The translations under genes were made by a program, and so were the position numbers. A model generated the notes under the pieces. The model saw only the letters and a program-made list of their open reading frames with translations, had not been told where the DNA came from and did no database searches. From Planctomycetota bacterium (GTDB taxonomy: Bacteria > Planctomycetota > OFTM77), in contig JAJDCO010000068.1 in the NCBI GenBank assembly GCA_029260795.1, forward strand, positions 55,821 to 119,820: a DNA stretch of 64,000 bases, written 5' to 3'. This document shows positions 26,907 through 36,924 of the stretch, one piece after another. Numbering within the stretch: position 1 is the stretch's first letter; each line of letters opens with the position of its first letter.

Positions 26907-26943
26907 GCCTCTCGCGGTGAGCGGGTGGCTCACCGCGAGAGGC
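26907..26943. terminator. Bidirectional terminator hairpin
   Basis: A perfect 15-bp stem (26907-26921 with 26929-26943) encloses a seven-base loop CGGGTGG. It lies between the STAS gene on the plus strand and the subtilase gene on the minus strand, so it can end both transcripts. No long T run follows on either side. Two GCCCCTTCGGGGC-like hairpins lie just upstream (26832-26900). Confidence 0.75.
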
Positions 26944-26951
26944 GCGGAGAA

Positions 26952-28631
26952 TCAGAGATTGGCGGTCTCAGTGTTCGAGCACGCGCCACCACCGGTCTCG
27001 CAGACCTGGTAGGTGTACGAGCCGGCAGAGCCTGTCCAGCGATTGCGATAGAAGCCGTCGTTCTTGGTGACGGCGATAAGCACGCCGTTGCGATAGATCT
27101 CGACCTGACCCGTCGTCGCACCGGTCCAGGAGAGCTCGACGCGATTGCGGTTGCGACGGTTGTTTCGCGTGGCCTTCGTGATCGTCAGCACGATGTTGCC
27201 AGGCGGGTCCTCGGAGACCGTCACGTCATGGGAGACCGAGTCGGTCGCGCCTTCGTTGTCGGTGACCGTCAACGAAGCGCTGTAGGTTCCGGCCGCCGCG
27301 TAGGTGTGCGACGGGTTCTGGGCCGAAGACGTGCCACCGTCGCCGAAGTTCCAAGACCACGACACGATGGTTCCATCAGTGTCGGTGCTGGCGTCGGTGA
27401 AGTCCGCCATCAGATTGTTGGTCGTGTGGGTGAACTCGGCGGTGGGCGGATCGTTCACCGGCGGGCCGCCGCCATTTCCGCGTGAGTAGAGCAGTAGATT
27501 CGGCGAGCCATTGACACCCGAGACGACGCCCGAGGTGGCATCGGCCAGCATGGAGGCCGTCACGCTCGAGGGCGACGCTCCTGGGTTGGCGTCGAGGTAG
27601 AGAGCGGCGACGCCAGCGACGTGCGGTGAGGCCATCGAGGTGCCGCTGATGGTCGCGGTCGCGGTGTCGCTGGAGTACCAGGTCGAGGTGATGCTCGAGC
27701 CCGGCGCGAAGAGGTCGACGCAGGAGCCATAGTTCGAGAACGACGAGCGTGCGTCGCTCGAGGTGGTCGAGGCGGCCGTGATGGCGTCCGCGGCGCGCGA
27801 CGGCGAGTAGTTGCAGGCGTTCGCGTTCGAGTTGCCGGCCGCGACGGCGAACGTCACGCCTGAGGAAACCGCATTGTTGACGGCGTTGTCGAGGCTGCTC
27901 GAGGCGCCGCCGCCGAGGCTCATGTTCGCGACGGCCGGAGAGTTGTGATTGTTCGCGACCCAGTCGATGCCGGCGATGATGCCGCTATACGAGCCCGAGC
28001 CGCTGCAGTTGAGCACGCGCACCTTGTACAGCGTCACGTTCTTGGCCACACCGTAGGTGCTGCTGCCCACCGTGCCGGCGACGTGGGTACCGTGGCCATG
28101 GCAGTCTTCACCGTTGCCACCGAAGGAGTCGTAGTACTGACCGGAGACCCGGCCGCCGAAGTCGTTGTGACTGCTTCGAATGCCAGTGTCCATGATGTAG
28201 ACGTGGACGCCGGTGCCATCGAAGTCCCAGGTGTAGCTGTTGTCGAGCGGCAGATTGCGCTGGTCGACGCGGTCGAGGCCCCAAGTGGCGGGGGACTGGA
28301 CACCAATCGCGGTCGCGATCTGGTCCTGCTCGACGAGAGCGACCTCAGGCAGCAGGGCGAGCGCCTGCGCTTGAATGGCATCGAGGCGAAGGACGCCGCC
28401 GTTGAGGACGGTGTCGTAGACCCAGATCAGCTGGCCGCCATGGCGGCGGGCGAGGTCATCGAGCACGAAGGTGCGCTCGGCCTTGAGGCCGGACATCAAG
28501 GCCTCGGAGTGCAGCGTGACGATGTACTGGCCATCGACGGCCTCCCCGTTCGCGGTAACGAAATCGCCGGCTGTCGTGACGCCGCTGAAAGCGAAGCCGA
28601 CGAAAGCGAGGGCCAGGGCAAGCTTCTTCAT
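26952..28631 (-). CDS. Secreted subtilisin-like serine protease with PKD domain
   Basis: This 559-residue S8 protease has a signal peptide, an inhibitor-I9-like propeptide ([10 protein letters not shown]), and the catalytic triad in IMDTGI (Asp), HGHGTHVAG (His) and GTSMASPH (Ser). A PKD domain follows (about 395-475), then a roughly 80-residue C-terminal domain rich in Asn and Arg ([17 protein letters not shown]) resembling fibronectin-like secretion-associated tails of secreted proteases. The start at 28631 ([10 protein letters not shown]) has a GAGGAG ribosome site; an upstream in-frame ATG at 28658 is less likely. Confidence 0.95.
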   Translation of the reverse strand: MKKLALALAFVGFAFSGVTTAGDFVTANGEAVDGQYIVTLHSEALMSGLKAERTFVLDDLARRHGGQLIWVYDTVLNGGVLRLDAIQAQALALLPEVALVEQDQIATAIGVQSPATWGLDRVDQRNLPLDNSYTWDFDGTGVHVYIMDTGIRSSHNDFGGRVSGQYYDSFGGNGEDCHGHGTHVAGTVGSSTYGVAKNVTLYKVRVLNCSGSGSYSGIIAGIDWVANNHNSPAVANMSLGGGASSSLDNAVNNAVSSGVTFAVAAGNSNANACNYSPSRAADAITAASTTSSDARSSFSNYGSCVDLFAPGSSITSTWYSSDTATATISGTSMASPHVAGVAALYLDANPGASPSSVTASMLADATSGVVSGVNGSPNLLLYSRGNGGGPPVNDPPTAEFTHTTNNLMADFTDASTDTDGTIVSWSWNFGDGGTSSAQNPSHTYAAAGTYSASLTVTDNEGATDSVSHDVTVSEDPPGNIVLTITKATRNNRRNRNRVELSWTGATTGQVEIYRNGVLIAVTKNDGFYRNRWTGSAGSYTYQVCETGGGACSNTETANL

Positions 28632-28865
28632 GGATTGAGACTCCTCGAGCGGAAACATCCCGACTCCCTCCGAGCACGGAGCTGACGGAGCGGCATGTGC
28701 CGACGGAGTGTCTCCCGGGACTTCTCTCGCCGGTACGGGCTATGAGCTGGGATGCGAAACTAGACGGATTCTTCCTTGTGACGCAGATTGTAGGAAAACT
28801 CCTCCCGCGCGCCAACACCAATGCTCGATGGCGCGGGGGTTCTCGGGTGGCCTGAGGGAATGTTC

Positions 28866-29378
28866 ATGACTTCATCCGATCAGTCGCCGGTCCAGTTCGT
28901 GCCCTACCAGAGGGCACCGGTCCTACGGGCGATCATGCGCTCTGCCGGCAGACTCGGGTTGGCGATCTCACCGGAAACGACCTGGATCACTCTCGGCTCC
29001 CGGATCTATCACCCCGACGACGTTCGACCGTCCGACGAGCCCGAGATCGTCGCCCACGAGCTCGTGCACGTGGGGCAGTGGCGGCGCTGGGGGCCGCTGT
29101 TCGGGATCGCGTACCTCCTGCTCCCGGTGCCGATCGGGCTTGCCTGGTGCCGCTGGTGGTCGGAGCGGGAAGCGTACCGGGTGCAGCTGGCCGTTCACCC
29201 GACCCTCGAGGAGGTCGATCGGCTCGTCATGAACCTTTGGACCGCCTATGGCTGGCCTTGGCCGCGCACCTGGATGCGGCGTTGGTTCCGGCGAGAGCTC
29301 GCGGCCATTCAGGAGAGAGAGCTTCTCGAATCGCAGCCAAACAAGCGGGCGAAGAGTGAGAGGACTCCGCCAAGCTGA
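28866..29378 (+). CDS. Membrane-associated protein with HExxH-like zinc motif
   Basis: This 170-residue protein has the segment EIVAHELVHVGQW, an HExxH-type motif as in small zinc metallopeptidase-like proteins (DUF4157-like or M48-like). A hydrophobic segment (GIAYLLLPVPIGLAW) follows. The start ATG at 28866 is preferred because GAGGG sits seven bases upstream; ATG at 28860 overlaps it. The gene is divergent from the subtilase. Without a second Glu ligand located with certainty, peptidase activity is not established. Confidence 0.75.
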   Translation: MTSSDQSPVQFVPYQRAPVLRAIMRSAGRLGLAISPETTWITLGSRIYHPDDVRPSDEPEIVAHELVHVGQWRRWGPLFGIAYLLLPVPIGLAWCRWWSEREAYRVQLAVHPTLEEVDRLVMNLWTAYGWPWPRTWMRRWFRRELAAIQERELLESQPNKRAKSERTPPS

Positions 29379-29626
29379 TCGCTTTCCGGTGGCTCCTGAT
29401 CGTCTCGGACGGCGCCGGATCGTCATGAGCGAGGACGGGCAGCTGCGGATCGGTCCGCTCAGCGAAGCCGGCTTCGAGCCGACCGTGCGCGAGCCCATCC
29501 TTGAGGACGGGAAGTGCTGGACCCCGCCGGTCCTGGTGCAAGGCGCCTCTCTCTGCGGAACCGTCTCGGGCAGCTCGTGGCCCGCGACCATCGACCGAAG
29601 CCCAGCGACAGCTGAGAGCGTGAACA

Positions 29627-29652
29627 CGGCGGACCCGATCTCGGGTCCGCCG
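29627..29652. terminator. Terminator hairpin of the lamin-tail gene
   Basis: A perfect 12-bp GC-rich stem (29627-29638 with 29641-29652) has a two-base turn. It sits just downstream of the stop of the minus-strand gene ending at 29674, so it probably terminates that transcript. The region 29379-29626 contains no supported gene. Confidence 0.7.
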
Positions 29653-29673
29653 CGTCCTTCACCTCTTAGCGAC

Positions 29674-30651
29674 TCACTGCGAGACGAACTGCGTCGGGCC
29701 GATGATCGAGTTGATACCGGTGCCCGAGATCGTGATCGACGCCATGTAGATGGTCAATCCGGGTGGCGTGGCCGAAGGCACCGTCACGACTGGCGTGTTG
29801 GCAACGCCGGTTCCACTGACGACGCCACTGAAGACGGCGCCGAGCTTGAGGCCGGCAAGCGTGCAGGAGTCGAACGTCAGCGGAATCGGGCGTCCGTTCG
29901 GCGTCGAGATCGTGCTCGACGTCCCGGCGCAGGAGAAGAGCACGTAGGCCGTGTTCCCGGTGTCGTTCTCGGCGCACACCGTGAAGTTGACGCTGTTGTC
30001 GGCCGCGAAGTCTCCGTTGATGAAGACCTCGAAGTTGCCGGCACCCGGCGTGTCGAAGCCGATCAGGTGATCGAACTCGCCGATGAACCAGTTGTCGCCG
30101 TGGCAACGGAAGACATGGCCGGGGACGAAGGTACCGTCGGGACCGATCGAGTTCGGTCCGTAGTTGCAGTCGCCGCTGCCGACGGTCTCGACGAGCGCGA
30201 TCGAGTCGATGATCGCCGTCCAGGGCGTGATGTCGAGGACACAGTCGTCATCGGTGTCGAGGTCGTCGCCCGCAGCACCCGTGAAGCCCGTGACCAGCAG
30301 GTGCGTGACGTTGTCGCTGTTCTCGAATCCGAGCGTCGTCGTCAGATCGGCGGTGCCGAGCGAGAAGGTCGACTCGGCGGCCACGAAGAAGCCGTTGACG
30401 TCGAGCACTTGACCGGTGAGGTCGATCACGCCTCCGGTGTCGATGACACCGCTGCCGCCCGTTCCGTCGCCGATGACGACGTAGGTCAAGCCGTCGAGCG
30501 AGGTACCGGGGGCACCGCGCAGCTCGAAGTACTCGTCGTCGTCGTTGCTCGGCTGGTCGATGCGAATCTCGCTGATCTCGATCTGCGCCAGCGCTGGCGC
30601 GGCAATGAGAAGCAGCACGAATAGAGTGCGGACCGGAAGCCGGGTAAGCAT
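29674..30651 (-). CDS. Secreted lamin-tail-domain protein
   Basis: This 325-residue protein has a signal peptide (LFVLLLIAAPALA) and then a lamin-tail-domain-like beta sandwich (ISEIRIDQPSNDDDEYFEL, GLTYVVIGDG). Many Cys and acidic residues lie in the middle. The C-terminal ~100 residues resemble the tail of the CBM9-like protein at 41371-42612. A longer frame reaches 30756, but ATG at 30651 follows AGGGAGAG and starts the signal peptide. Surface or extracellular adhesion or nuclease-associated roles are seen in other lamin-tail proteins; the function here is unknown. Confidence 0.85.
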   Translation of the reverse strand: MLTRLPVRTLFVLLLIAAPALAQIEISEIRIDQPSNDDDEYFELRGAPGTSLDGLTYVVIGDGTGGSGVIDTGGVIDLTGQVLDVNGFFVAAESTFSLGTADLTTTLGFENSDNVTHLLVTGFTGAAGDDLDTDDDCVLDITPWTAIIDSIALVETVGSGDCNYGPNSIGPDGTFVPGHVFRCHGDNWFIGEFDHLIGFDTPGAGNFEVFINGDFAADNSVNFTVCAENDTGNTAYVLFSCAGTSSTISTPNGRPIPLTFDSCTLAGLKLGAVFSGVVSGTGVANTPVVTVPSATPPGLTIYMASITISGTGINSIIGPTQFVSQ

Positions 30652-30826
30652 GGTTCTCTCCCTGGGTTGTTCGATCGAGGTTGCCTTCAGGTTCTTGGGC
30701 CGGCATTGTGCCCGAATCGATGCCGGGAGAAAACCCACAGCGGCTTCCAATGTCACCCTCCATTTGGCCGATGGGCAGGGGATTCTGAGGGAGAAGCCGC
30801 GCGGTCGTGGAGCGCCGCCAGCCCCT

Positions 30827-31822
30827 TCACCTCAGCCAGCCGAGCTCCTCGAGCTTGGAGGCCAGCCCCTCGGCGACGACCTCGTGACCGAGAGCGGTCC
30901 AATGGGAGTCGTGCTCGAATCGAACCGCGCCTCGCACGCGCTCCGTCGATTTCAACAGGCCGGCCAGATCGAGATGGGGAATGTCGCTCTCGGCGATGCT
31001 CCCCTCTCCGAGCCAGGTGGCACCCTCCGATACGACGAGGAGGCGAGCTCCCTCTGAGCGGGTCACGGCATCCATGTCCCGCAGGAGCGCGCGGACCAAC
31101 GCCTGCCCCGATATCACCTGCGCACTGCTCAGCGGCGGTTGCAGAGCCGCCCGCAGCTTGCCCGCGATTGAGCGATACAGGTGGCTGGTCGCTGCGAGCC
31201 AGCTCTGCTCGACGCGATCGACGACCAGCCGCGGGCTCCCGTTCTCGAGCACGAAGCGGGGCTTGGCCTTGCCGTACATGCGCTCTCGGCTGCACTCCTC
31301 GATATCGTTGGCGCAGACGGTGACGATCACGACGTCGGGCCGATACCGCAGGCCTTCGGCCTTCAGCCACAGCAGCTCTTGATCGGTGCCGTATCCGGAC
31401 ACGGCCAAGTTGACGACCTCGCAGTCGAGTCGGCTCTCGAGACCGCTGGCGAACGACTCCTCTTCACGCACGCCCCAGCCGAAGGTGAGGGAGTCGCCCA
31501 GAAGGACGATGCGATCACGACCGGGTGTGCGCTCGAAGGGCACGAGCGCATCGCGCTGACCGCGCGCATTGATGCGGATCGGAACGTCGAAGTCCTCCGT
31601 CGCGTGTCGCACCTCGGAGTCCGGGCGATATCGCCAGCCGAGACGATCGTCGTGTTGGACGTAGTAAGGGTTTGTCGTCGGCCCATATCCGGGCGTCCGC
31701 CATGTCCGCCAGGCGACCTCGGCCACGACGAGAGCGAAGGCGGTACTGAAGAGGAGAGCGAGGAGCTTCGCTCTCCAAGTAAGAGAGCGGGCGCTCGGTG
31801 CGTCAGCGGGCGAGGACGGCAT
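30827..31822 (-). CDS. Membrane-anchored SGNH/GDSL hydrolase
   Basis: This 331-residue protein has one N-terminal transmembrane segment (about residues 20-38) and an SGNH hydrolase domain: IVLLGDSLTFGWG carries the catalytic Ser, CANDIEE matches block III, and DSHWTALGH the Asp/His of block V. SGNH enzymes of this type remove or add acyl groups on surface glycans. It is followed on the same strand by a gap to the PQQ-propeller gene, with no operon signal. Confidence 0.9.
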   Translation of the reverse strand: MPSSPADAPSARSLTWRAKLLALLFSTAFALVVAEVAWRTWRTPGYGPTTNPYYVQHDDRLGWRYRPDSEVRHATEDFDVPIRINARGQRDALVPFERTPGRDRIVLLGDSLTFGWGVREEESFASGLESRLDCEVVNLAVSGYGTDQELLWLKAEGLRYRPDVVIVTVCANDIEECSRERMYGKAKPRFVLENGSPRLVVDRVEQSWLAATSHLYRSIAGKLRAALQPPLSSAQVISGQALVRALLRDMDAVTRSEGARLLVVSEGATWLGEGSIAESDIPHLDLAGLLKSTERVRGAVRFEHDSHWTALGHEVVAEGLASKLEELGWLR

Positions 31823-31933
31823 GGGCTCGTGGGCTCATCGGTGCGCGGAGGGAGACTCTCGAGACGTTCGTGAGGTGAGCTTTGATCGCGCGGGCGATGA
31901 TCTGGCAGCGTCCACGCGCGATCGTCGCGGCGG

Positions 31934-33292
31934 CTACTGCTTGCCGACACCGATGCAGAAGACGGACGAGTTCGTGCGGATGAAGAGACGGTCGTGGGCG
32001 ACCACGATGCTCGAACGAATCGTGTCGTCGTCTTCTTCCCCCATCGCGATCTGGTTCAGGATCGAGCCGGTCTCGGGCTGGACGATCAGGACGTCGCCCG
32101 CATGATTCATCAGCCAGATCTTGCCATCGGCACCGGTGGGGGAGCCGCGCCAGAGCGCTCGCTGGGGGAGCGAGGTCGTCCACTCGACAGCACCGGTCTT
32201 CGGGTCGACGCGGGAGAGCGCCGATCGCACATCGCTCAAGACGAAGAACTTGCCTTGATAGAAGAGCGGTGTCGGAACGTCGCTCGAAACGGGATTCTGG
32301 CGACCTTCACTCTTCCAGAGCAACGCGTCCTCGGAAAGCGTCCCTTCGCCATCCAGCGGTACCGCAAAGACAGGCGCTCGCTTCGGTGCGCAGACGAGAG
32401 CCACGCCGTCCCCGACCACCGTCGAGGGCACCAAGCGCCACCAGACCTCGCGATGCCCAGGATTCCAAGTGCCCCAGCGCCACAGCTCCTTGCCGGTGGC
32501 CGGGTCGTGACCCGTGATCACGTCGCCGCCGACGATGAGGATCTCGGCGCGGCCGCTCGGGCCGACGTACGGAATCGGCGTCGCATAGGACTCGAGCGAC
32601 TCCTTCACGGCATTCGACGGCCGGATGTGGCGGTAGATCTCCTTTCCGGTCGCGGGGTCGAGCGCCAGGATGAAGGACGGCGCATCGGCCTGGCCGATGC
32701 CGTTGACGGGCTCGTCCCGCTGCAAGATCTGCAAGATGAGTCGGCCGTCGTATAAGATCGGGCTCGACGAGAACGTCCATTGAAACGTGAAGTCGCCGTA
32801 GTCCTGTTGCAGGTTCCTCGCCCAGATCCTCTCGCCGCTCGGCTGGTAGGCGACCAAGTCGCCGTTGCCGAAGAAGAACACGACTCGCTGGCCATCGGAC
32901 ACGGGGGACGGAGAGGCGTAGTTGCTTCGCGGATGCAGCCAAGTCTTCTCCCCAGACTCGCCGGGGCGATAGCCGCTCCCCGCGGCATGCTGCCACAGGA
33001 GCTTGCCGGTCGATTGGTCGAGGCACAGCGCGACGAGTTGACCGCCTTCCGGATCGATCGCCGTGAGATAGACATGGTCGCCGACCACGATCGGTGTGCT
33101 GGCTCCCGGTCCCGGGAGGTCCGCCCGCCACAGGACGTGCTTCTCTTTCGTGAAGTCGGTCGGCAGGTCCTTCGCCTCCGCCGAGCCGTCGAAGTTTGGG
33201 CCTCGCCATTGGGGCCAGTCCTGGGCGAGGGCCGGACCGACGAAGGCCGCAGCCAGGAGGAAGGAGACGACAGGACGAAAGCGCGTGCTCAT
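31934..33292 (-). CDS. Secreted PQQ-like beta-propeller protein
   Basis: This 452-residue protein has a signal peptide ending in ALAQ and begins the mature part with DWPQWRGPNFDG, the characteristic opening of planctomycete PQQ-propeller proteins. Repeated blade motifs (LDPATGKE, VDPKTGAVEW, LCLDQSTGKLLW) indicate an eight-bladed propeller. No Asp/His set for a genuine PQQ dehydrogenase was recognised, so it may be a binding or scaffolding protein. Its function is not known. Confidence 0.9.
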   Translation of the reverse strand: MSTRFRPVVSFLLAAAFVGPALAQDWPQWRGPNFDGSAEAKDLPTDFTKEKHVLWRADLPGPGASTPIVVGDHVYLTAIDPEGGQLVALCLDQSTGKLLWQHAAGSGYRPGESGEKTWLHPRSNYASPSPVSDGQRVVFFFGNGDLVAYQPSGERIWARNLQQDYGDFTFQWTFSSSPILYDGRLILQILQRDEPVNGIGQADAPSFILALDPATGKEIYRHIRPSNAVKESLESYATPIPYVGPSGRAEILIVGGDVITGHDPATGKELWRWGTWNPGHREVWWRLVPSTVVGDGVALVCAPKRAPVFAVPLDGEGTLSEDALLWKSEGRQNPVSSDVPTPLFYQGKFFVLSDVRSALSRVDPKTGAVEWTTSLPQRALWRGSPTGADGKIWLMNHAGDVLIVQPETGSILNQIAMGEEDDDTIRSSIVVAHDRLFIRTNSSVFCIGVGKQ

Positions 33293-33478
33293 GACGGGTC
33301 CTCGGTGCAGCGGGGTCGAGAAGTCGTGGGTCGGAACGCATCGCCCAGCGCATCGAGTATCGCGTTCCCCGGTCGAGGATCAACAGTGTCCCTTCCTCTC
33401 GGACGTGGACAGTGCCCGACCCGTTGGACACACTGAGGCTTCGTTCGCCCACACCCCGTTCATCGAGAAGGAGATTCG

Positions 33479-33949
33479 ATGGAATCCATGGAGATGCCCC
33501 AGCCCACCGAAGCCCACGCCTGGTTGGAGAAGCTCGCCGGGACCTGGACCGGAACCGAGATCATGTCGCCCTCGCCTTGGGCTCCCAAGGGCGGTACCGC
33601 CAAAGGCATCATCGAGAATCGCATGGCACTCGGGGGCTTCTCGCTGATCCAGGAGTATCGGCAAGAGATCGAGGGCAAGGTGACCTTCGAAGGGCACGGC
33701 GTCTTCAGCTACGACGGGAAGACGGAGGAGTACCTCCTGTACTGGTGGGACTCGATGGGTATGGGCGTCAACGACTTTCGAGGGAAGCGCGATGGCGACC
33801 GGCTCACGCTCGAGCACACGGGACCCATGGGTCACAACCGGACCGTCTTCGACCTGGGCAAGGCGGGGACCTACACCTTCCGCATGCAGTTCTCGCCCGA
33901 CGGCGCGGCTTGGATGAACATGATGGAGGGGACCTACACCCAGGGCTGA
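33479..33949 (+). CDS. DUF1579 family protein (cytosolic)
   Basis: This 156-residue protein matches the DUF1579 lipocalin-like barrel (HAWLEKLAGTWTGTE, ENRMALGGFSLIQEY, HGVFSYDGKTEEY). It has no signal peptide, in contrast with the exported DUF1579 gene at 36925. The two genes flank the sigma-factor fusion. Ligand and function are unknown. Confidence 0.9.
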   Translation: MESMEMPQPTEAHAWLEKLAGTWTGTEIMSPSPWAPKGGTAKGIIENRMALGGFSLIQEYRQEIEGKVTFEGHGVFSYDGKTEEYLLYWWDSMGMGVNDFRGKRDGDRLTLEHTGPMGHNRTVFDLGKAGTYTFRMQFSPDGAAWMNMMEGTYTQG

Positions 33950-34072
33950 CCGCTCGGCTGAGGAGAGCCATCTCGGGGGCGAGCATTCTCGGATTCCGTT
34001 GCCCGGATCCGCGTCGGTGGCGTCGAGGGGTTGAGTTCCCGACTCCCCCCCCTCGCTGATCCGGAGGCAACC

Positions 34073-36706
34073 ATGACGATCGCAGACAGGCAGCTCCTCG
34101 AACGTTGGCAGGCCGGGGAAGCCGAGGCTTTCCAAGAGATCGTGCGGCGTTACTCCGGCTTGGTCTTTCGAGCCGGCCGGCGCGTGCTCGGTGACGAGCA
34201 GCTGGCCGAGGACGTCACGCAGGACTGCTTCTTGACGCTCTTGAGTTCCGAGACGCGTCCGGTCGCTCCGCTGGCGGCCTGGCTCCATCGCGTCGCCACC
34301 AACCGGGCCTTGAGCGTCCTCCGATCAGAGAAGCGTCGCGAGGCCCGGGAGGCGAGGCGCGCCCTTCCCGAGGCCGATGTCCGAGATCCGACTTGGCGGG
34401 AGGCTCGTTGCCGAATCGATCAGGAGATTGAAGCCCTCCCTGACGAGCAGAGGGTGCCACTCATCAAGAGCCTTCTCGAAGGAGAGACGCACGAGGAGAT
34501 CGCGCACGCCCTCGGGGTGCCGCGTCGGACCGTCTCTCACCGGATTCAGCAAGGGATCGAGCGAGTGCGAAGCCAGCTGAATCGGGCGGGGATCGGACTC
34601 AGCGCCGCGGCTCTGGTCTCGGGCTTGGCGGGTGAGAGTCAGGCGAGTCCATCGGTAGGAACGATCGCCGAGCTCGGCCGGATGGCGATCGGGGGGCCCG
34701 GGCTTCTCGAAGGGAGCGGCCGGCCTTCGACTCCCGCTCGTCGAGCCCGACCCGCTGCGATCTCCCTGGCGGGGCTCGGTGTCGTCTTGATCGCCGCCGC
34801 TTGGTATTGGTTCTCGAGCAATGACGGCTCGGGACCGGTCGGCCAATCGGACCCAGAGCGGCTCGAGCCGCAGCGTTCAGGAGCAATCTTCGCCGCCGGT
34901 CCCCAGGCACCGCCGGAGGAAGCGACCCGGCTCGTCACGGAATCCGCCGGGCGGTCCCAGGAGTCGCCGTCGCGCCTCGAAGCCGCGCCGCCCTCCGGCG
35001 AGGGGCGCGCCGTTCCGAAGGGGCTGACGGTCCGCGGCACGATTCGGGACTCGCAAGGGACCGGCATCCCTTCGGCAGAAGTCCTGCTGCGAGTGTCGGA
35101 GGCGAAACCCGAGTGGGGAATGCTGCAACCGGATCGCATCCTGCGCTCGGATGTACTCCGCACCCGCTGCGATGCCGCCGGCGCTTTCGAGCTCTCGGGC
35201 GTCCGCGTCGCGGGACAAGGAGAGCTGACCGCCTTCCAGGAGGGGTTTGCTGGAGCTCGCGAGACGATCGAGCTGGCCGGAGAGCATGTCGAAAGCTGTG
35301 ATCTCGTGCTCGGGTCTGGCAAGACCTTTCGGGGGCGCATTCTCGATGGAGCGGGGCATCCCCTCCCGGAGTCCGTCGTCGCGATACTGGAGGCGAATGA
35401 TGCCAGCGAGTACACGTTCGGCTGGGGATACGGCCTGACGAATGTCGACGGGTGGTTCGAGCTCGGACTGGTCGAGGCCGCCACCCATGCGACGGTGCGC
35501 GTGAACTCGGAGGTTGCCGGTCAGGAGATCTTCGCAGGGGTGCCCGTCGACGAGCCGGCGATCCTGTCGTATCGGGCGCGGGCCACATTGAAAGGACGCG
35601 TTTCGGGCGAGCGGGGTGAGGCCTCGCTGGTTCGGATCTCGGGGGAGCTTCCCGAGCCGCAGCTCGCGGTCTTCTACACGGGCTGGCGTCTACGCTTGGA
35701 GTTCGAGACCGAGATTGGCGAAGACGGCTCCTACTTGCTCGAGGACGTTCAACCGGGAATCGCCTATGACGTGGCGGTCGTCGAGCCGGGCGAGCGAGTC
35801 CACGGCCACCCGCTATCTCCTCCGCTCCTTCGCGAGGACGTGGCTTGGTCACCGCAGCCAGGAGAGGTCCGAGTGTGGTCCCCGGTTGTCGAGGCGCCCC
35901 CGTCCGTGAGCGGAGTGGTCCGAACCCGCAGTGGCTTACCCGCTGCCGGCCTGCCCGTCCAAGTCGACCGAGACGGACAAACGCTGTGGGACCATTTTGC
36001 GGAGTCGGACTCCGACGGGCGCTTTCAGCTTCGGATCTCGGCCGGAGCGGGACGGTATCGATTCTCGGTCATGACACGCGCAGGGAGTGGGGTCTCCCTC
36101 GCGAGCGAAGAATTGACTCTCTCGGCCGGCGAGAGCCGAGAGATCGAGCTCGAGGTGCCGGACCCGCTGGTCTTGGCCCTGCGCGTACTCGATGCCTCGG
36201 GAGAGCCCGTGGAGTCCATCCAACTGCGTCTGCTCCTCGAGAGTCCAGGGAAGCCTCGCACCGAGGTCGGGCGGTCCGCTCAACTGGACGCAGACGGGAG
36301 GACACGCATCGAGCTCTTCGACGAGACGACTTCGGTCGAGGTCAAGGTGGCCGAGTTCCCAGACGGGGCCTGGGCTCGCCCCGTTCGACTCTCCCGTGCC
36401 GATCCGCAGCCTTTCGATGAGATCGTGTTTCGCCTGTCACCGGCGATCGGCGTGCGGGGCCGCATCGTGGATGTTCAGGGGCTGCCCGTCGAGGCTCCTC
36501 TGAGTCTTCGCGTCACGTACTCGGATGGGGAGCACGACGATCTCAACGTCTCTTCGTCGAAGACGGGCTCCTTCGAGAGAAAGGCCGGTATCCGGGCCGG
36601 CGTCACCCGAGTCCGCATCGACTGCGAGCAGGGCAGTTGGATCGGAGATGTGAGCGACGTCGGAGCGGAGGCTTTCTTGGATCTGGGTGAGATCATGATC
36701 CGCTAG
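34073..36706 (+). CDS. ECF sigma factor fused to a transmembrane segment and long carboxypeptidase-regulatory-like region
   Basis: This 877-residue protein starts with sigma-70 regions 2 and 4 (about residues 8-165; YSGLVFRAGRRVLGDEQLAED and a helix-turn-helix HEEIAHALGVPRRTVSHRIQ). A single transmembrane helix is predicted at about 229-247. The remaining ~600 residues are consecutive carboxypeptidase-regulatory-like beta sandwiches (TVRGTIRDSQGTGIPSAEVL, SGVVRTRSGLPAAGLPVQV, GVRGRIVDVQGLPVEAPL). GGAGG lies six bases before the ATG at 34073. No separate anti-sigma gene is adjacent. The architecture implies sensing outside and promoter binding inside; how sigma would be freed is unknown. Confidence 0.92.
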   Translation: MTIADRQLLERWQAGEAEAFQEIVRRYSGLVFRAGRRVLGDEQLAEDVTQDCFLTLLSSETRPVAPLAAWLHRVATNRALSVLRSEKRREAREARRALPEADVRDPTWREARCRIDQEIEALPDEQRVPLIKSLLEGETHEEIAHALGVPRRTVSHRIQQGIERVRSQLNRAGIGLSAAALVSGLAGESQASPSVGTIAELGRMAIGGPGLLEGSGRPSTPARRARPAAISLAGLGVVLIAAAWYWFSSNDGSGPVGQSDPERLEPQRSGAIFAAGPQAPPEEATRLVTESAGRSQESPSRLEAAPPSGEGRAVPKGLTVRGTIRDSQGTGIPSAEVLLRVSEAKPEWGMLQPDRILRSDVLRTRCDAAGAFELSGVRVAGQGELTAFQEGFAGARETIELAGEHVESCDLVLGSGKTFRGRILDGAGHPLPESVVAILEANDASEYTFGWGYGLTNVDGWFELGLVEAATHATVRVNSEVAGQEIFAGVPVDEPAILSYRARATLKGRVSGERGEASLVRISGELPEPQLAVFYTGWRLRLEFETEIGEDGSYLLEDVQPGIAYDVAVVEPGERVHGHPLSPPLLREDVAWSPQPGEVRVWSPVVEAPPSVSGVVRTRSGLPAAGLPVQVDRDGQTLWDHFAESDSDGRFQLRISAGAGRYRFSVMTRAGSGVSLASEELTLSAGESREIELEVPDPLVLALRVLDASGEPVESIQLRLLLESPGKPRTEVGRSAQLDADGRTRIELFDETTSVEVKVAEFPDGAWARPVRLSRADPQPFDEIVFRLSPAIGVRGRIVDVQGLPVEAPLSLRVTYSDGEHDDLNVSSSKTGSFERKAGIRAGVTRVRIDCEQGSWIGDVSDVGAEAFLDLGEIMIR

Positions 36707-36825
36707 GCCGACTTTTTTGGATTCTGCTGTCGATCCTCAAACGTCCCGGGCGTCGGGGTGAATGGAGTCGTATCGGGGGTGACGAAGCGTTGGCTCGTGG
36801 AAATGCGGCGTCGGATTGAGATAAT

Positions 36826-36869
36826 CTGCCGTTCCGCTCCGGCGAGCGGTTCACTCGCCCGAACGGCAG
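36826..36869 (+). promoter_or_regulatory. Inverted repeat in the leader of the secreted DUF1579 gene
   Basis: CTGCCGTTC (36826-36834) pairs perfectly with GAACGGCAG (36861-36869), and inside it GGCGAG pairs with CTCGCC. The element lies just after a GATAAT-like -10 hexamer (36819-36825) and ahead of the gene starting at 36925. It may be an operator, a 5'-UTR stem-loop or a terminator of upstream transcription; no T run follows. Confidence 0.5.
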
Positions 36870-36924
36870 GTTGATCCGTGTGGCCTGCTCACCCCTTCAA
36901 ATCAATCTCAGAGGAATCCCCGAC

